A stretch of DNA of 64,000 bases from Phaeodactylum tricornutum CCAP 1055/1 (GCF_000150955.2 NC_011688.1:186001-250000); one strand, 5' to 3'; positions 22,189 through 33,900 are shown, counted from the stretch's first letter. The notes: generated by a model not told the origin, from the letters alone. A program made the numbers and translations.

Positions 22189-23142
22189 TTATGCTGATGA
22201 GAGGTTTGTTTTGTCGGCATGCTTTGCCATGCTGCAAGCATCGGCTACGTCCAGTTCTTGAATTTGCATAATCCCTGCAATCTGCGAATCTATATCCGAC
22301 AATGCCTCGTGGGAAGGTACTTGAGTAGAGCCTGATGAGTCTGCTTGCCTAGCCAGTTCCATTGGTGACACATGCTCACAAATAGTGCAGTAAATATTGA
22401 TGCTTGTATTGCCAACTTGCAAGAAGGTGAAGCAACAAGGACACTTGACCAGGACAGCCTTGCCTGTAGAAATGTCCTTGTATGTTTGATGTATTCCTTT
22501 TACTCGAAGCTTTTGGCCGTTGCTGAGAGTGGAGGCAAGATCCTGTAATAAGTCATTCCGTTGCTCCATTCCCTTGCTTTTTAAAGTTTCGTTGATACTC
22601 GACATGGGATGCATCACGCGAGTTTGAATTCGCTCGTTTCGGTCCGATACAGAGGAATCTGGCACAGTTGCTAGCATTCGGTTCGCTTGGTTCGACTGAA
22701 CCAGCTGTTTCCGCTGGATTACATTGTAGTTAAATCCTTGGATCTGAACAGCGTCTTGGTCGCGTGGAAGGCGAGGGGCTACGCCATTTCCGTCTTCTGC
22801 TAAGGTATGCGCAACTTCCTGATAGGCTCCATATAAATTGTAAGGTCTGTCCGAGTTTTCAGGCGGAAATTTTGAATTTGTTGCGACTATTTCTTGGTGC
22901 TCTTCTTCGATCTGCCGCATAATCGCGAGCTGTTCCTCAATGAGATCCCGATCAACGGCTCTTTCTCCCACATGGCTCAGATGTTCGGCCGTGGATTGGG
23001 AAAGGTCACATGCAGAAACCAAGCTGGAAGAAGCAGTTGAGTTCGTATTCACAGTTCGGGAGGAATTAAACATCCGGCACGGTACCAATGCCAAATGACG
23101 GGTGCGATCTTGGCAGTCTTTTTCAATAGAATCTAAATTCAT
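22189..23142 (-). CDS. LSD1-like zinc-ribbon protein, function unknown
   Basis: Start chosen at ATG 23142 (MNLDSIEKDCQDRTRH), giving 317 residues; the frame is open further upstream only through a non-ATG start. The N-terminal two thirds are polar, with a charged helical stretch (EEQLAIMRQIEEEHQEI). Near residues 230-270 lies VLVKCPCCFTFLQVG followed by IYCTICEHVSP. That is a Cys-x2-Cys, about 14 residues, Cys-x2-Cys spacing very like the LSD1-type zinc ribbon of plant regulators, but with an extra Cys and without the Pro-x-Gly-Ala core. A nuclear or protein-binding role is possible and unproven. I know of related zinc-ribbon proteins in diatoms but no assigned function. Confidence 0.7.
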   Translation of the reverse strand: MNLDSIEKDCQDRTRHLALVPCRMFNSSRTVNTNSTASSSLVSACDLSQSTAEHLSHVGERAVDRDLIEEQLAIMRQIEEEHQEIVATNSKFPPENSDRPYNLYGAYQEVAHTLAEDGNGVAPRLPRDQDAVQIQGFNYNVIQRKQLVQSNQANRMLATVPDSSVSDRNERIQTRVMHPMSSINETLKSKGMEQRNDLLQDLASTLSNGQKLRVKGIHQTYKDISTGKAVLVKCPCCFTFLQVGNTSINIYCTICEHVSPMELARQADSSGSTQVPSHEALSDIDSQIAGIMQIQELDVADACSMAKHADKTNLSSA

Positions 23143-23945
23143 GGTGTTATAGTGGCCTTCATTAAGATGCGATAGAGGAACGTTCTTGCTCCCAAAAATG
23201 AAAAGCTGTCCAATAGTACGGTTATGGGTGGAAATATACGCCCAAAGATGAAGGGACGTGAAACCAACTACCACAAAATATCAGACAGAACATTTCGATC
23301 TGCTGTTTCTGATGTCAAACTTCTAAATCAACTTTGGTTTATGCCCCACATGATTGAAGACATCTTTGAGGATTGCAGCAAAAGATGGGGATCAACAACA
23401 AATGTAATAAGCGGGCATATATATAAGTTAGCAGTCAAGACTAGAAATAGATTCAAATTGAGTTCAAAAATCTCTACCATAAGTCTTAAGGAAGAGGGGT
23501 TCTCGCAGCTAAGCTTCTGATATATTATTCACTTGGTCGACTTACCCGACACCGTAATAGGGTCGATGAGTGAGAGTGCTATGTGTTACGATTCTCATGC
23601 AACTCCGAACTATTCAGATTTAATCTGAAGCAAGTGTTTTTACAGTCAGCGATACTAGCAAATAAAAAGGTCATAGCGTCGTAGGTCATTGATTGTGAAT
23701 CATGGAATGGTTCTGATACCCGAAGGCTCTTGGAATTGGGTCGTTTCGATTAGTCTCGACAGGGGATACCAGAAATTATAGCGGGGTCAGGAATAGCACA
23801 ACAGCCAGAAGTGATGATGGGTAAATGCAAATTTTGCTTTACGAACAAAGCAAGAGCCGCGCCAATGCATTTTCCGGATATTTATCTTAACGAATGAAAG
23901 GGGCAAAACTTGTCACCATTTGTCTACTAAACTGAAGATAGGGAA
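23143..23945. other. Divergent intergenic region, zinc-ribbon / KDSR
   Basis: 803 bp. The plus-strand frame at 23224-23520 starts at a non-ATG codon and has no family features. No gene called. Promoters of both flanking genes should lie here. Confidence 0.45.
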
Positions 23946-25010
23946 ATGATTGCCATTATCGCTGCGGGTCTATTGGCTCTTCCAGCGCTGCTGGTCCAAG
24001 TAGCCACGGCTCTGATTGTGGCGTTTCTGTCGGTACCAGCCTTGTGCATTCTCTTGTTCCGCAAGCCCCGTCATCTACGCCCTAACCTCGGCGACCCGGA
24101 TGGCGATGCTCACGTTATCATTACAGGTGGTAGCAGCGGGATTGGTCTTTCGATTGCGAGAGAATGTGTGCGGCGGGGAGTGCGTCGTGTGACGATACTT
24201 GCAAGAACCGTTTCCAAACTAGAAACCGCCAAAAAAGAACTCGAGGAATTGAATGCTCAAAGTAAAAAAACCAAACAGATCAAGGCCGTGTCGGTTGATG
24301 TTACGGATTACAAAGCACTGGAGAAGACGGCGCTGGAACTGCTGGGGAAAACCCCTAGCCACTCCACTTATCTTTTTTGCTGTGCGGGAGAAACCGAACC
24401 CGCGTATTTTGATGACATCCCACCAGATGTTTTTGCCCGCATCACGCAGACGAACCAATTAGGTTCCATTTACACCACAAAAGCATTTCTACCACATATG
24501 AAAGCAGGAACAATATGTTTCTGTAGTAGCATTTGCGGGCAGATTGGTATTTTTGGGTATTCTGCCTATTCGCCGACCAAATTTGCACTCCGTGGATTTG
24601 CCGAGTGTCTGCACGTCGAATTGTGTAACAGCCCCGTCAACGTCCAGATCGCCTATCCACCCGATACCGATACGCCGGGATTTGAAAAGGAAAACGTTGC
24701 TAAACCGAAGGAGACTCAGTTGATTTCAGAGCAAGGCGGCTTGTCGAAACCCGACGATATAGCGCGAGTCATGGTAACGGAGGCTTTTCGTCCTAATCCC
24801 CGCTTCAACGTGTACTTTACCTTTGACGCCTGGATGCTGAGCTCGTTGACGGCTGGATTTTCGCCCATAGCTACTATGCAAGACGGAGTGAGCCAGGTGG
24901 CGGGCATGGCGCTATTTCGCTTCGTCAGTTTGTTTTATTTGCACGATTGGTGGCGTATCGTTCGGAAGTTTCAAGAAGAACGTGACGCGGAAATGAGCAA
25001 GACCAAATAG
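23946..25010 (+). CDS. 3-ketodihydrosphingosine reductase (SDR family)
   Basis: 354 residues, no intron. The N-terminal 40 residues are hydrophobic (an ER membrane anchor). The short-chain dehydrogenase core follows: nucleotide loop ITGGSSGIG (about 59-67), CCAG in place of NNAG, Ser near 194-195 (CFCSSICG) and the catalytic pair Tyr208/Lys212 in YSPTK, followed by FALRGFAECL. The segment PPDTDTPGFEKEN with QLISEQGG is typical of KDSR/TSC10 rather than other SDRs. A further hydrophobic segment lies near the C-terminus. The enzyme reduces 3-ketosphinganine to sphinganine with NADPH, the second step of sphingolipid synthesis, on the cytosolic face of the ER. It converges with GET3. Confidence 0.92.
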   Translation: MIAIIAAGLLALPALLVQVATALIVAFLSVPALCILLFRKPRHLRPNLGDPDGDAHVIITGGSSGIGLSIARECVRRGVRRVTILARTVSKLETAKKELEELNAQSKKTKQIKAVSVDVTDYKALEKTALELLGKTPSHSTYLFCCAGETEPAYFDDIPPDVFARITQTNQLGSIYTTKAFLPHMKAGTICFCSSICGQIGIFGYSAYSPTKFALRGFAECLHVELCNSPVNVQIAYPPDTDTPGFEKENVAKPKETQLISEQGGLSKPDDIARVMVTEAFRPNPRFNVYFTFDAWMLSSLTAGFSPIATMQDGVSQVAGMALFRFVSLFYLHDWWRIVRKFQEERDAEMSKTK

Positions 25011-25229
25011 GTGGACGATACCAGGTTACAGAACTCTCTTGTTCAGGTATGTACTGTCCTTCGGCGTCTTCCACCTATTTTCGACGGTCCTGCTCGAGAG
25101 CCGAAGCAATGTCTTGCCCGTTGGAGCTCAGGTTGTCGGTCATCAGCTACAGCTACGGTTTGACTAGGTCCATTCTGCATATGTTTCATTAGTAGTACCA
25201 CTAGTATTGACGATTGCGCGTTGGCGCCT

Positions 25230-26458
25230 TTACTCGTCCATATCCACCGGATCGACCAATAGTTCCGAAAAGGTCTTGAGTTTTTCCACACCCCGAACCT
25301 CGTAGTCCAGCAAGGGCATGAGGACGACGTGAAAGTCGTCCCCATACAGATCAAAGCACTGTCCAATGTACTTGTCCTGCATCCGTTTGCGTGCCAAAAG
25401 TTTGGAGCAGATCTCCCGAGCTTCCTTGGGTAAAGTGGCGCCGTTTGCTTCGTACCACGCCGACAGTTCTTCCGCATCTTTTTCCGGAAACAAAACTTGG
25501 TTGACCACAATGTTGTGCGAATCAATGCCGTACTTGGACAATTCCTGGACTAGACGTTCCGTTTCGTAGATGGACAAGAATTCCGGAATGCAGACGCAGA
25601 CAAAGGTCGTTTTCGTGGGATCTTGAAAAGCCTGGTTAACCTTGTTGATGACGGCACGGGTTTCTTCCAATTTTCCGAGCAGTTGTTCTTGGGCCGCGGC
25701 GGGGTTATTGCCTCCACTCATGAGTGCCGTTGCCTGCCCAATGAGTCCACCGAAGCGGTCTTTAAGCTCCCATACTTTGGCAAAAGCCTTTTCGAGAATG
25801 GTTGGGAAGGACAAGAGCCGGAGTGTGTGTCCGGTGGGCGCCGTATCAAAGACCACCACGTCAAAGTCGAGCTGCTGCACCTGCTTCATGAGCTCGCTGA
25901 AACTCATGGCTTCGTCAATGCCGGGAATGGAATTCTGCAAATCGTTGAACATTTGTCCGAAGACGTCGTTGTCGTCGGTTGCTTCGATTTCCGACTCGGC
26001 TTCCTGCGAGGCGTCAATCTCCATGGCGCAGAGATTGTCAAACCCGTGAATCGGCGTGGGCTCGCGTCCAATTTTCTGACAAAATGCGTCGGAGAGATTG
26101 TGTGCGGGGTCGGTGGAAACCAACAGGACCTGTTCGTAGTTGTATCAGTAGCAGTCGAGGAATGAATGAGTGGATGGATGGACCGCATTTGTCAAAACGA
26201 CGGTGAGTTGCGTGAAAAAGGTACAGGCACGAGGTACGCTGGGGCTCTCACGAAATGAACTGTAGAACTCTACCCGCATCCAACAATATCGCGGACAGGT
26301 AAACGTACCTTGGTACGCGATTTGGCGAGCTGAACGCCGAGACAACAGGAGGTCGTTGTTTTGCCGACACCTCCTTTGCCACCGACAAAGACCCATTGCA
26401 AAGTGGTCTGGTCAATAATATTCTTGAGCGAAGGATCGGGAAGGTCCAGGTCGTCCAT
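25230..26458 (-). CDS. GET3: GET3/ArsA-type tail-anchored protein targeting ATPase, two exons
   Basis: Exon 1 26458-26309 and exon 2 26129-25230, with a 179-bp GT-AG intron in phase 0; 349 residues. The start is the ATG giving [15 protein letters not shown], with no organelle leader, so the protein should be cytosolic. The deviant Walker A P-loop is [15 protein letters not shown], switch [15 protein letters not shown] and switch [15 protein letters not shown]. The C-terminal [15 protein letters not shown] matches Get3. The zinc-binding CxxC normally preceding xARxxMQxKY appears as [14 protein letters not shown], so the second Cys of that pair is missing. GET3 delivers tail-anchored membrane proteins to the ER. 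The divergent start is about 700 bp from the next gene. Confidence 0.93.
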
Positions 26459-27155
26459 GGTATTCAAAGGATGCTAACTGCAAGTACAGGGATATGTGTG
26501 TGTTTGTAAGTTGCCTTGTTTCTATGAAAAGATGCGAGAGATCGAGGAAAGTACAAAACTAGAAGGGTGCGACTCTCTCGATAGGGCGTTTCTAACGGTA
26601 TGTTGTCTCTACGGGCTTTCGGATGCGCGGATCTCCGGTCTGCTTCGATGGGTCGACGACGAAGGGCTTGATGGCGAGAAACGAACCGTCCGTGTAAGGT
26701 AACCGCTCTAGCTAGCTAACCGATCGAACAACGGCCGTCATGGATCGTACGCACCACGTCCGTTCCCGATAGGTTTGGGGTTGGCGCGGTCGTTGGCGTT
26801 CGCGCCTGCGACACCAACGGAATCCAGCCAACGGTGTTCCCAGACCAAACCGACCCGGAAACACTCTCCAAACACAAACACATTTCCACGTGGACTTGCT
26901 CAGGAGAGGGACAGACGGAGTGCGGAAGGTGCGAAGGTTCCCGTTACCGGTAAACCCTTTCCAGGGTTTCCTGTTGGCCCGCAAATATCCTTGGCGACGA
27001 TTAACAGTAGAAGCATATTTCATTATATACTGGAAACTTCACAAAACCGATTTCCCTCGGTCGATTGTTCCACTTTACGGCCGACTGTTGAAGCTGTTGG
27101 GTCCTCATCTAAAGAAAGAGAGAGAGAGAGGTTTAGCTGTTCCTTTTCGCGCGCC
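26459..27155. promoter_or_regulatory. Divergent region, GET3 / two-pass membrane protein
   Basis: 697 bp. The plus-strand frame is open through much of it, but its predicted sequence is low-complexity and unlike a leader, so I place the next start at 27156. A short (GA)n run sits at about 27117-27130, just upstream of that ATG. Confidence 0.45.
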
Positions 27156-28169
27156 ATGAGAATACCACGTGGAGGCCCGAACGTTTGGTTCGGTGTCTCG
27201 TGGGCGTGTTCATTCTTGGCGTTCGGTGCCGCTCACTCCAGGACGTCATCCTTGTCCGTCAATCTTCCTCTACGACTCGCGCGCGGCGGTGCCCTCAAAA
27301 CCACCACTAGTACCGCTAATTCGAAAGACGATGTGTCGGCCTACCGCACACGGCAACAACTGTACTTGCAATCCCGCTCTCTCTTGCTGCGGCAAGCCTT
27401 GATTGGACGCGGACTCGATGCACTCGATCACGATGCCGGCGGCGGAGACGAAGGCGGTGCCAAGAAACGTGCCAAACCAGTGGATTGGGACTGCGCCGTA
27501 GCAACCGAAGCCCATCCGAAATCCTGCCTGTACAGTTTCGACGCCGAAACGGGGGCCAAGGTCCTCGCTCCGTTGGATACGACACACTGGATCACGTTGG
27601 CCGCGCTCAATCGCTTGCGACGTACCGATCCAACGAAAGTGGAACCGCTATGGCATTCGCAATACAATATACTCTCCACCTGGTGGCATCCGTCGCACGT
27701 CTTTAGTCTCTATACCTACCTAACACCCCTGGGTGCCTTCGTTTCCTTCCTACTCGACTCGCCGCTCCTACTGGCCTCCACTTTGCTTGGATTCGTTCTC
27801 CTATCGGCACTCGTTACTTTGCCGGTATGGGAACATCTGGCGCAAATCATTGTCACGCATCCCGTCATTTGGCAACAGTGGCCGTCGTGGGGACGATTCG
27901 TACACGCAGCCTTGCCTTTGAAACTACTCTTGGGACAAATGGCCTGGAAGGCCGTCGCACAAGTGTTCGGGAGGTTATACGGACGCGTTCGCACCCATTT
28001 GATCGATTGGGAATGTCAGATACTGGAAACTTGCATCCCCGTTACGATTCTCGAAGACGCGGAGGATGAGGATGACGAAGAATACGCTAGCATCAACGTA
28101 CAGTTGTTCGATGACGATGAATTCGACTATGGCGACGGAGAAGAAAGTGACGAATTCGACGATCAATAG
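27156..28169 (+). CDS. Predicted two-pass membrane protein with acidic tail, unknown
   Basis: 337 residues from ATG 27156 (MRIPRGGPNVWFGVSW); the frame is open upstream but that part lacks protein-like features. A signal peptide is likely (SWACSFLAFGAAHS). The middle contains the soluble stretch LDTTHWITLAALNRLRRTDP. Two adjacent hydrophobic segments follow (about 195-245: LTPLGAFVSFLLDSPLLLA and STLLGFVLLSALVTLPVW), then an amphipathic region rich in Trp and His. The C-terminus is very acidic (EDAEDEDDEEYASIN; DEFDYGDGEESDEFDD). I do not recognise the family. The signal peptide lacks a clear plastid ASAFAP-type motif, so endomembrane location is favoured weakly. Confidence 0.7.
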   Translation: MRIPRGGPNVWFGVSWACSFLAFGAAHSRTSSLSVNLPLRLARGGALKTTTSTANSKDDVSAYRTRQQLYLQSRSLLLRQALIGRGLDALDHDAGGGDEGGAKKRAKPVDWDCAVATEAHPKSCLYSFDAETGAKVLAPLDTTHWITLAALNRLRRTDPTKVEPLWHSQYNILSTWWHPSHVFSLYTYLTPLGAFVSFLLDSPLLLASTLLGFVLLSALVTLPVWEHLAQIIVTHPVIWQQWPSWGRFVHAALPLKLLLGQMAWKAVAQVFGRLYGRVRTHLIDWECQILETCIPVTILEDAEDEDDEEYASINVQLFDDDEFDYGDGEESDEFDDQ

Positions 28170-28476
28170 TTCGGAATGTGCTTTGGTTGGAGTGCACTTT
28201 TGGTACGAAAGGTGTCCGCAACCCGATCCTAGCGAGTCTTGCACCGTTGGAATCGACAGACCGTGGCGCTGATTGGCATACTCAGGTATATCTAGCGTGC
28301 AGGGATGTACCGCTTAGCCGATTCAAACCACATACGAAATGCGCAATCATACTTCTTCTTTAATTAAACTACGGTCATGATGAGAAAAACATATCAGCTC
28401 AATAGCCTTTCAGTGCGTTTGTTTGTAAGAGGGTCCGTTCACCACCACTATAAAAGGTGGACTTTGGTTGCCATTT
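28170..28476. other. Short convergent intergenic region
   Basis: 307 bp between two converging stop codons. Nothing beyond probable 3' UTRs. Confidence 0.5.
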
Positions 28477-30163
28477 TTACGAGGCCTCCTGGGACGCTGC
28501 AGGCTTTTGGCCCCACGACGAGTTGATCGAGGTGGCGGCCGCACCGACTCCGAGCGGGACAAAATCATCCTTCGACAGCGAAAAGGCACCCTGGGGGGCT
28601 TTCTTGTTGGCTTGCGGGGCGTCACCGTCCTCGGAACTCTGTCGTTGCTTGGCCACGGCTTTTTCGTTCGATTTACGAATCTCCGCCGCCGTCGGGACGC
28701 TACCACGCGGCTGCTGCTTGTACCACTCCTTCTTCTCGCGGAGTTCCTGGACCGACTTTGCGACCTGTTCACTCGAAGTGGGTGGATTCAAACTCAACAA
28801 ACCAAACTGCTCAAACGTGTCAACCGAGAGGGTGAAGGGTCCGGAAGAGGTATCCTGGTTTTTGGTGGCGCGAGTGCGCTTCTTCTTGGCCTTGCCTTTG
28901 CCAAAATACTCTTCGTCGGCATCCTTTTTGCTGACCGGCTTGAGACCGGCAAACGGATCATCCTTCACTGCGACCACATCCTTGTTCTCGCTAGCGGTCT
29001 TGGCCTCGTCACCGGGCTTGGACAAGTACGTGCGTTCCAAAAAGTTCGCCAGAAATTCGCAGAGAGCCTGCTCTTCCTCGTAGGGAATCTTTTTGGCTTC
29101 CTCTTCTTCGACCTTGGCGAGGTAGGCCGCCTTTTCGGCGTCGCGGGCCTCCTTTTCCTCTTCGTACTGGATCTTCTTTTGCGCACGGATCGCTCGCTGA
29201 AAGTTGTAAAACTTGTTGTTGAGTAAACGGTAGGCATCACGCAAGGCATCCTTCTCCTTGAGTTTCTCGCCAATCTTCAGCTTGTACTCGTCGCGCTCCT
29301 TGATGAGTCCCTGAACGGCGTCCCGTTTGGTGGAGTCCGTTTCGTTGAGGGCCTTAATTTTGGTCATGACTTGGTCGATGTCCTTGGAGACTTCATCGAT
29401 CTCCTTGTCTTTGGCGGTGATTTGCTGTCCGATGGACTTGCGTTCTTCCTTAACACCGTCGAGGGCGCCGTCCTTACTCTTGAGTGCGGCCACGTGCTTT
29501 TTGGAGGCACGCAAGGCGTCCATTTCCTTGATGATTTTCTTTTCCTCGTTCAAGGACATGGAGGTAGTTTCCTGTTGGCGCATAAGTTTGGCAATCTCGG
29601 CTTCAATTTCTTCCACGGAATTGAATTTAACCTGACTGCGCGTGTCCTTCTTATCCTTGATGAGCTTGTCGGTTTGCGATTTGGCCTGATCGAGTTGGGC
29701 CCGGAGGGCCTTTTTCTGATCAATGAGGGCTCCCTTTTGTGTTTTCAACGCCTGCATTTCGGTACGGAGTTCCTGGATTTCGCTCTTTTGCTGGGGATCG
29801 GAAAATGTCGCGTCGATCCGCTCCTGAATCTTGCGGCGCTCTTCTTTCAACGCTTCCACGGCGTCGGTGAGCTCCTGCACGGCCTTTTCGTGGCCCTCCT
29901 TGTCGGGACGCTCTTCCTGTGGTTGATTGGTTGGTTTGCAAAGGAGGACAAATGCACAAGTCCGCCGGGTAAGAAACGGGGTGACGAGAGAGCAATCCCA
30001 AATACGCAAGTCCTCGACGTACCTTGGGAATGGGTTTACTGAGATCGTACAACTCCTCAATCGGTTTTTCGTTCTTGTTGCGCTCGAACTTTTTCTTAGC
30101 GACCGCTTCGCCGCCTTCCGGAGCCTCCGGCGTGACAACGGGAGTTTCTTCAACCGCCGACAT
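28477..30163 (-). CDS. BFR1-like coiled-coil protein, two exons
   Basis: Exon 1 30163-30023 and exon 2 29916-28477, with a 106-bp GT-AG intron in phase 0; 526 residues. The N-terminus is Glu/Pro-rich and then basic (KKKFERNKNEKPIEELYDL). From about residue 50 to 340 it is nearly continuous charged coiled coil, with repeated Lys/Glu/Gln heptads such as KSEIQELRTEMQALKTQKG. It includes FNSVEEIEAEIAKLMRQQET, which matches the conserved core of yeast Bfr1 and related nuclear-segregation proteins. The motif PYEEEQALCEFLANFLERTYL-like region (about 360) is also seen in that family. The C-terminal part is basic and disordered. The family associates with polysomes and mRNA at the ER. RNA binding here is inferred from family only. 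Confidence 0.82.
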
Positions 30164-30979
30164 GGTGAAGAGAAGGGAAATAAGAGAGGCACCAACAAAC
30201 AAACACACCAGCTGTGTATGCCAATCGAGAGACACTTCCCGCACGTTGCCAAGATTGGATGTGTGGAAGGCGACGCACAACGCTGGGAGAGCTGGAAAAA
30301 CGGCACGAGCGGCGTTGCGCGAGACACCAACGTGCGCCCAAGGGTTGGGGCTGGTCACCACCACCACGGACGGTTTGGCACGGTACGCGGTACAGGGAGA
30401 GACCTCTCGTGTGATTTGGTCCGTACGGTGTGCCACTGGATTGCGCACACGACGCGCGGTGGGCGCATTGCGAATGCAAAAAGGCGTGGGCAGAAAACGT
30501 TCGCTATGCAGCAATGTCTGTCTGCCACGGACCAACGACGCTTGCACGTGCGGACGACCACGAACGGCTCCGAAGAATGGACGTCGTCTGCCAGGTGCCA
30601 GTCAAAAAGATGGAACACGCCAAAACACAGTCGTGTCAGCCCGTTTTGGCATTTTATAGTTAGCTCTACGAATATAGTACGAATCTTTCTCAAATTTAGC
30701 GTTACTGTTCCATTGGACCTCCCAACCGGCTTCTTTGGAGATTCGCCGAGAAAGAGGGTTAGATACCCAAGTTTTTTGATTAGTGTATGTTCGTGTTGAC
30801 ATATCCAGCTCCTACCGTAAAAATATAAAGCAAATAGGACAAAACCAGCGAGACAAAAAATGCTAGCTAGATCTCCAGATTCTGCCGCCACAGTGCTTTA
30901 GCTGACATGAGTCATACTTACTGATAGACGCAAAATAGACTACTCTTATTCTTGCGACATGCAAAGCGAAGAAATGCAA
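30164..30979. promoter_or_regulatory. Upstream region of BFR1-like gene
   Basis: 816 bp between the BFR1-like start and the 3' end of the SAP gene. Several frames are open on both strands, some long, but they overlap each other, begin at non-ATG codons or continue from the antisense of the coiled-coil gene, and none shows a family motif. Confidence 0.4.
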
Positions 30980-33900
30980 CTAGCGAGTGGTTCGCTTCGA
31001 GCGCCGGCTTGTGGCCCGTCGCGAAGCACGAGTACCGGTAGTGGAACCTATATCATTGGCTTGGGCTCTGGTACGATTCCGAGATGGACGTGCTGTCGAA
31101 GAGGCTACCGAGGCGTAGTCGATACCGACAGGATCGTCCTGCTTCTCCTTCTCGTGGTCGCGAGCTCGCGTGCGGCGCCCACTACCGGGCCGAGTCGATG
31201 ATGCCACGGAAGTTTCTTCGTTCGTTCTAGTTGCCGGTTTTTTCGTTGGGGTCACCGTCTTTTCGCCAGCGGTGGTATGTTCCATTCGGGCGACTAGGTC
31301 GGCCTTCAAACCATCCTTCGACAACCCACGATATCCAAGCTCCGCCCTCAATTCAGCAACAGTCTTCTTGGACCAGTCAATACGAACGTCCCCATTGCCT
31401 TCATCGATCCCTTCATCCTGACCGGCGGACTCGCTGGATGCAACCGAGACTCCATCAACTTCCTCATCGCCGTGTGTCAGTCGAGCTACTAGCTCTACTT
31501 TTCGACCATTGGTTGACAGGTTGCGACGAGATAATTCTCGTCGAAGATCAGCGACCGTTTTTTGGGACCAGTCGATGACTGCCTCTCCGTCTGTGTCTTC
31601 GAGTTCTGACGGTACGGCTTCTTCGGGTGTTCCGTCAACTGCTTCTTCGTCTTCGTCCTCAGCACTCTTTGCGGCGGATATTCGATCTACGAGCTCCACC
31701 TTTTTACCCCTTGTGGATAGTCCAAGACTCTCCAATTCCTGTTTTAGTTGGATGACTGTCCTGGACGACCAGTTCACTTGTTCCGTTGGAACCTTGGTAT
31801 CCCCTTCTGATGACTCATCATTCGATGTCTCTTCGTCCAAACGTTCGTGGTTTGAAGTCGTATCACTTTCGGCTTTGATCGTCTCTTCCTGTACTCCTTC
31901 GTCCTTCTTTCCAACACTAGTTGTTTCGGTCAAGCGATCAATGAGCTCCGCTTTTTTGCCCCGTGTTGACAATCCACGACTCTCTAGTTCTTGTTTCAGC
32001 TGAATGACAGTCTTGGACGACCAGTCCACCTGATCGTCAAGCACCTTTGCAACGACGGAAGCCACTGATTCGCTATCACTCTCCTGGCGATCAGACTCTA
32101 ACAGCGTGTTTCTCTGTAACCGTCCACTCCGTAGCAAAGATTGAGACTGCCGAACTGTGTCAATGTCCGGGGTACCCGTTTGGTGTGTATCGTGCAAAAG
32201 AAAGCCAGCTTCTTTGTCGTCTGGTGTCGCTGGCAAGCTGCCAGCGGATCGTCGGGCTTTCCTGCTGTCGACAATCTCTTCCGCTCTATCAGAACGGGAT
32301 AAGTTATCCGCGACTTCTTCTTCTTGCTCGATTTCGCCTCGATCCGGCGCATACATACCTGGTTCCGTCGATGAGTCCTCATTCGGGTCATAAATAACAA
32401 TTCGTCCAGATTTCTTTCCCGATGAAAGCGGTGTGCGTCTTGCAGGAGTTTGGGACGAGCGCTCCCGCACCGGTGTCCCTGCAGAGGTACTTTCTGGTGT
32501 TCGATCGACTACAAGGCGATCGGGCTCAGTAGCCGCAAGGGCCGTCGCTGATTCAATGCTCAAACTACTTTGAGAGCCTTGATCTGCCACTGCCATCGTA
32601 GAATCCAAGCGGCCGAGTACCGGACGTCGTGGCGTGGAAAGTATCTCCGAGTCTGACGGTCGCTTGTGCGTACCAGCATCAACGAGTGGACCCTGTTCAT
32701 CTTCTGACGGGACGTGGTCGACTGCGGCTTGCTCTGTCACTTCAGAGATGGTGTTTGCAGGTGTGCTGGCATTCCGTGGCATCGCAGTCGGTCGGTCCGT
32801 CGCCTTCTGCAACTCTTTCGCGGACGAAACATCGGACCTTGACTCGATGTCACTGCCCATTTCAAAACCGATCTGAGAGTGATGTCCATACTCTAGCATG
32901 GACTTTTGAGAATGCGTTTCTTTCTGGGAGTTTTCAGGATGCGAAGAGATTGAAAAATCGTTTGCGTGGGAATGGTTTGCCTCATCCATTTCCGACATTA
33001 TCCGACCGGTATTCTCTTTTACTTGAGAGGGTGCATCGAACTGGCTCATATTGGATCTGTTCGGACTGTCAGTCTGGCGGTGAATCGCCACTGCTTTATT
33101 GTCTTCCACATGTGGAGTTTGAAAAGTCAAATCGTCATTGCATTTCTCCTCTCTTTCTAGTTCTTGCTCCCTAGTCAATGCATGCAACAATGGATCTCGT
33201 GAAGCTACCTCTGTAGTGTCGGTATCTACGACGTTGCGCTCGCCAACTGGCTCGTCTTGACTATTTTCGGCGTCGTAGGCTGGATCACTATTGTCAGTAA
33301 GCTTTGCATTTTCGCTCATTGGACCAACTTGGTCTCCGATATTGACGTCTGGAGTCGCCTTTTCATCTGGAGATGAAATATTTCGCTTGGTGTCCATTAT
33401 GGGCTCAATCTCGTCTTCGTCTGTTTGAGCTTGACTGTCTTCAGCCTCGTAGCCTGGGTCGGATTCAACGGAAGACTCTTTTGCTTTTGGCAGACCCACG
33501 TGGCGATGGCTGCGTGTACGCTGATTCTTAGATTCATCATGGCTATTTTCAGCCTCATAGCCAGGGTCCGGAAGAGATAATTCACACAATGTGGAAGAGA
33601 AAGGATGGGAACTTCCTTCCTCTCTGACCTCACCAATTTCAAATCGATCCTTGGGAACGTGGATGACAGCTTCTCTATTCTCCACGGTGACAGCTACACC
33701 TTTTTCGTCTCGGTATTCTTCATCGTCTTCTTCAGAATGGGCCTGGCTATCCTCGGCAAAGTAGCCAGGGTCAAAGGAGGTAGAATTCAAAAAGGAAACT
33801 CTGTTTTGACGCTTTGACAGGTTTCCACGATCGACTGCTTCTCCCTGGCTATCCTCTTGCTCAGTACCCTTCATTACATTTCCCTCCGATTCCTTTATAC

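Noticed and set aside
26775-27155. N-terminal extension of the two-pass membrane protein
   Set aside because: Low-complexity, includes a translated GA run; the downstream ATG gives a proper signal peptide.
28468-30042. Long plus-strand frames (up to 252 codons) over the BFR1-like gene
   Set aside because: Antisense shadows of a Lys/Glu-rich coiled coil, which gives Leu/Phe/Ser-rich open frames.
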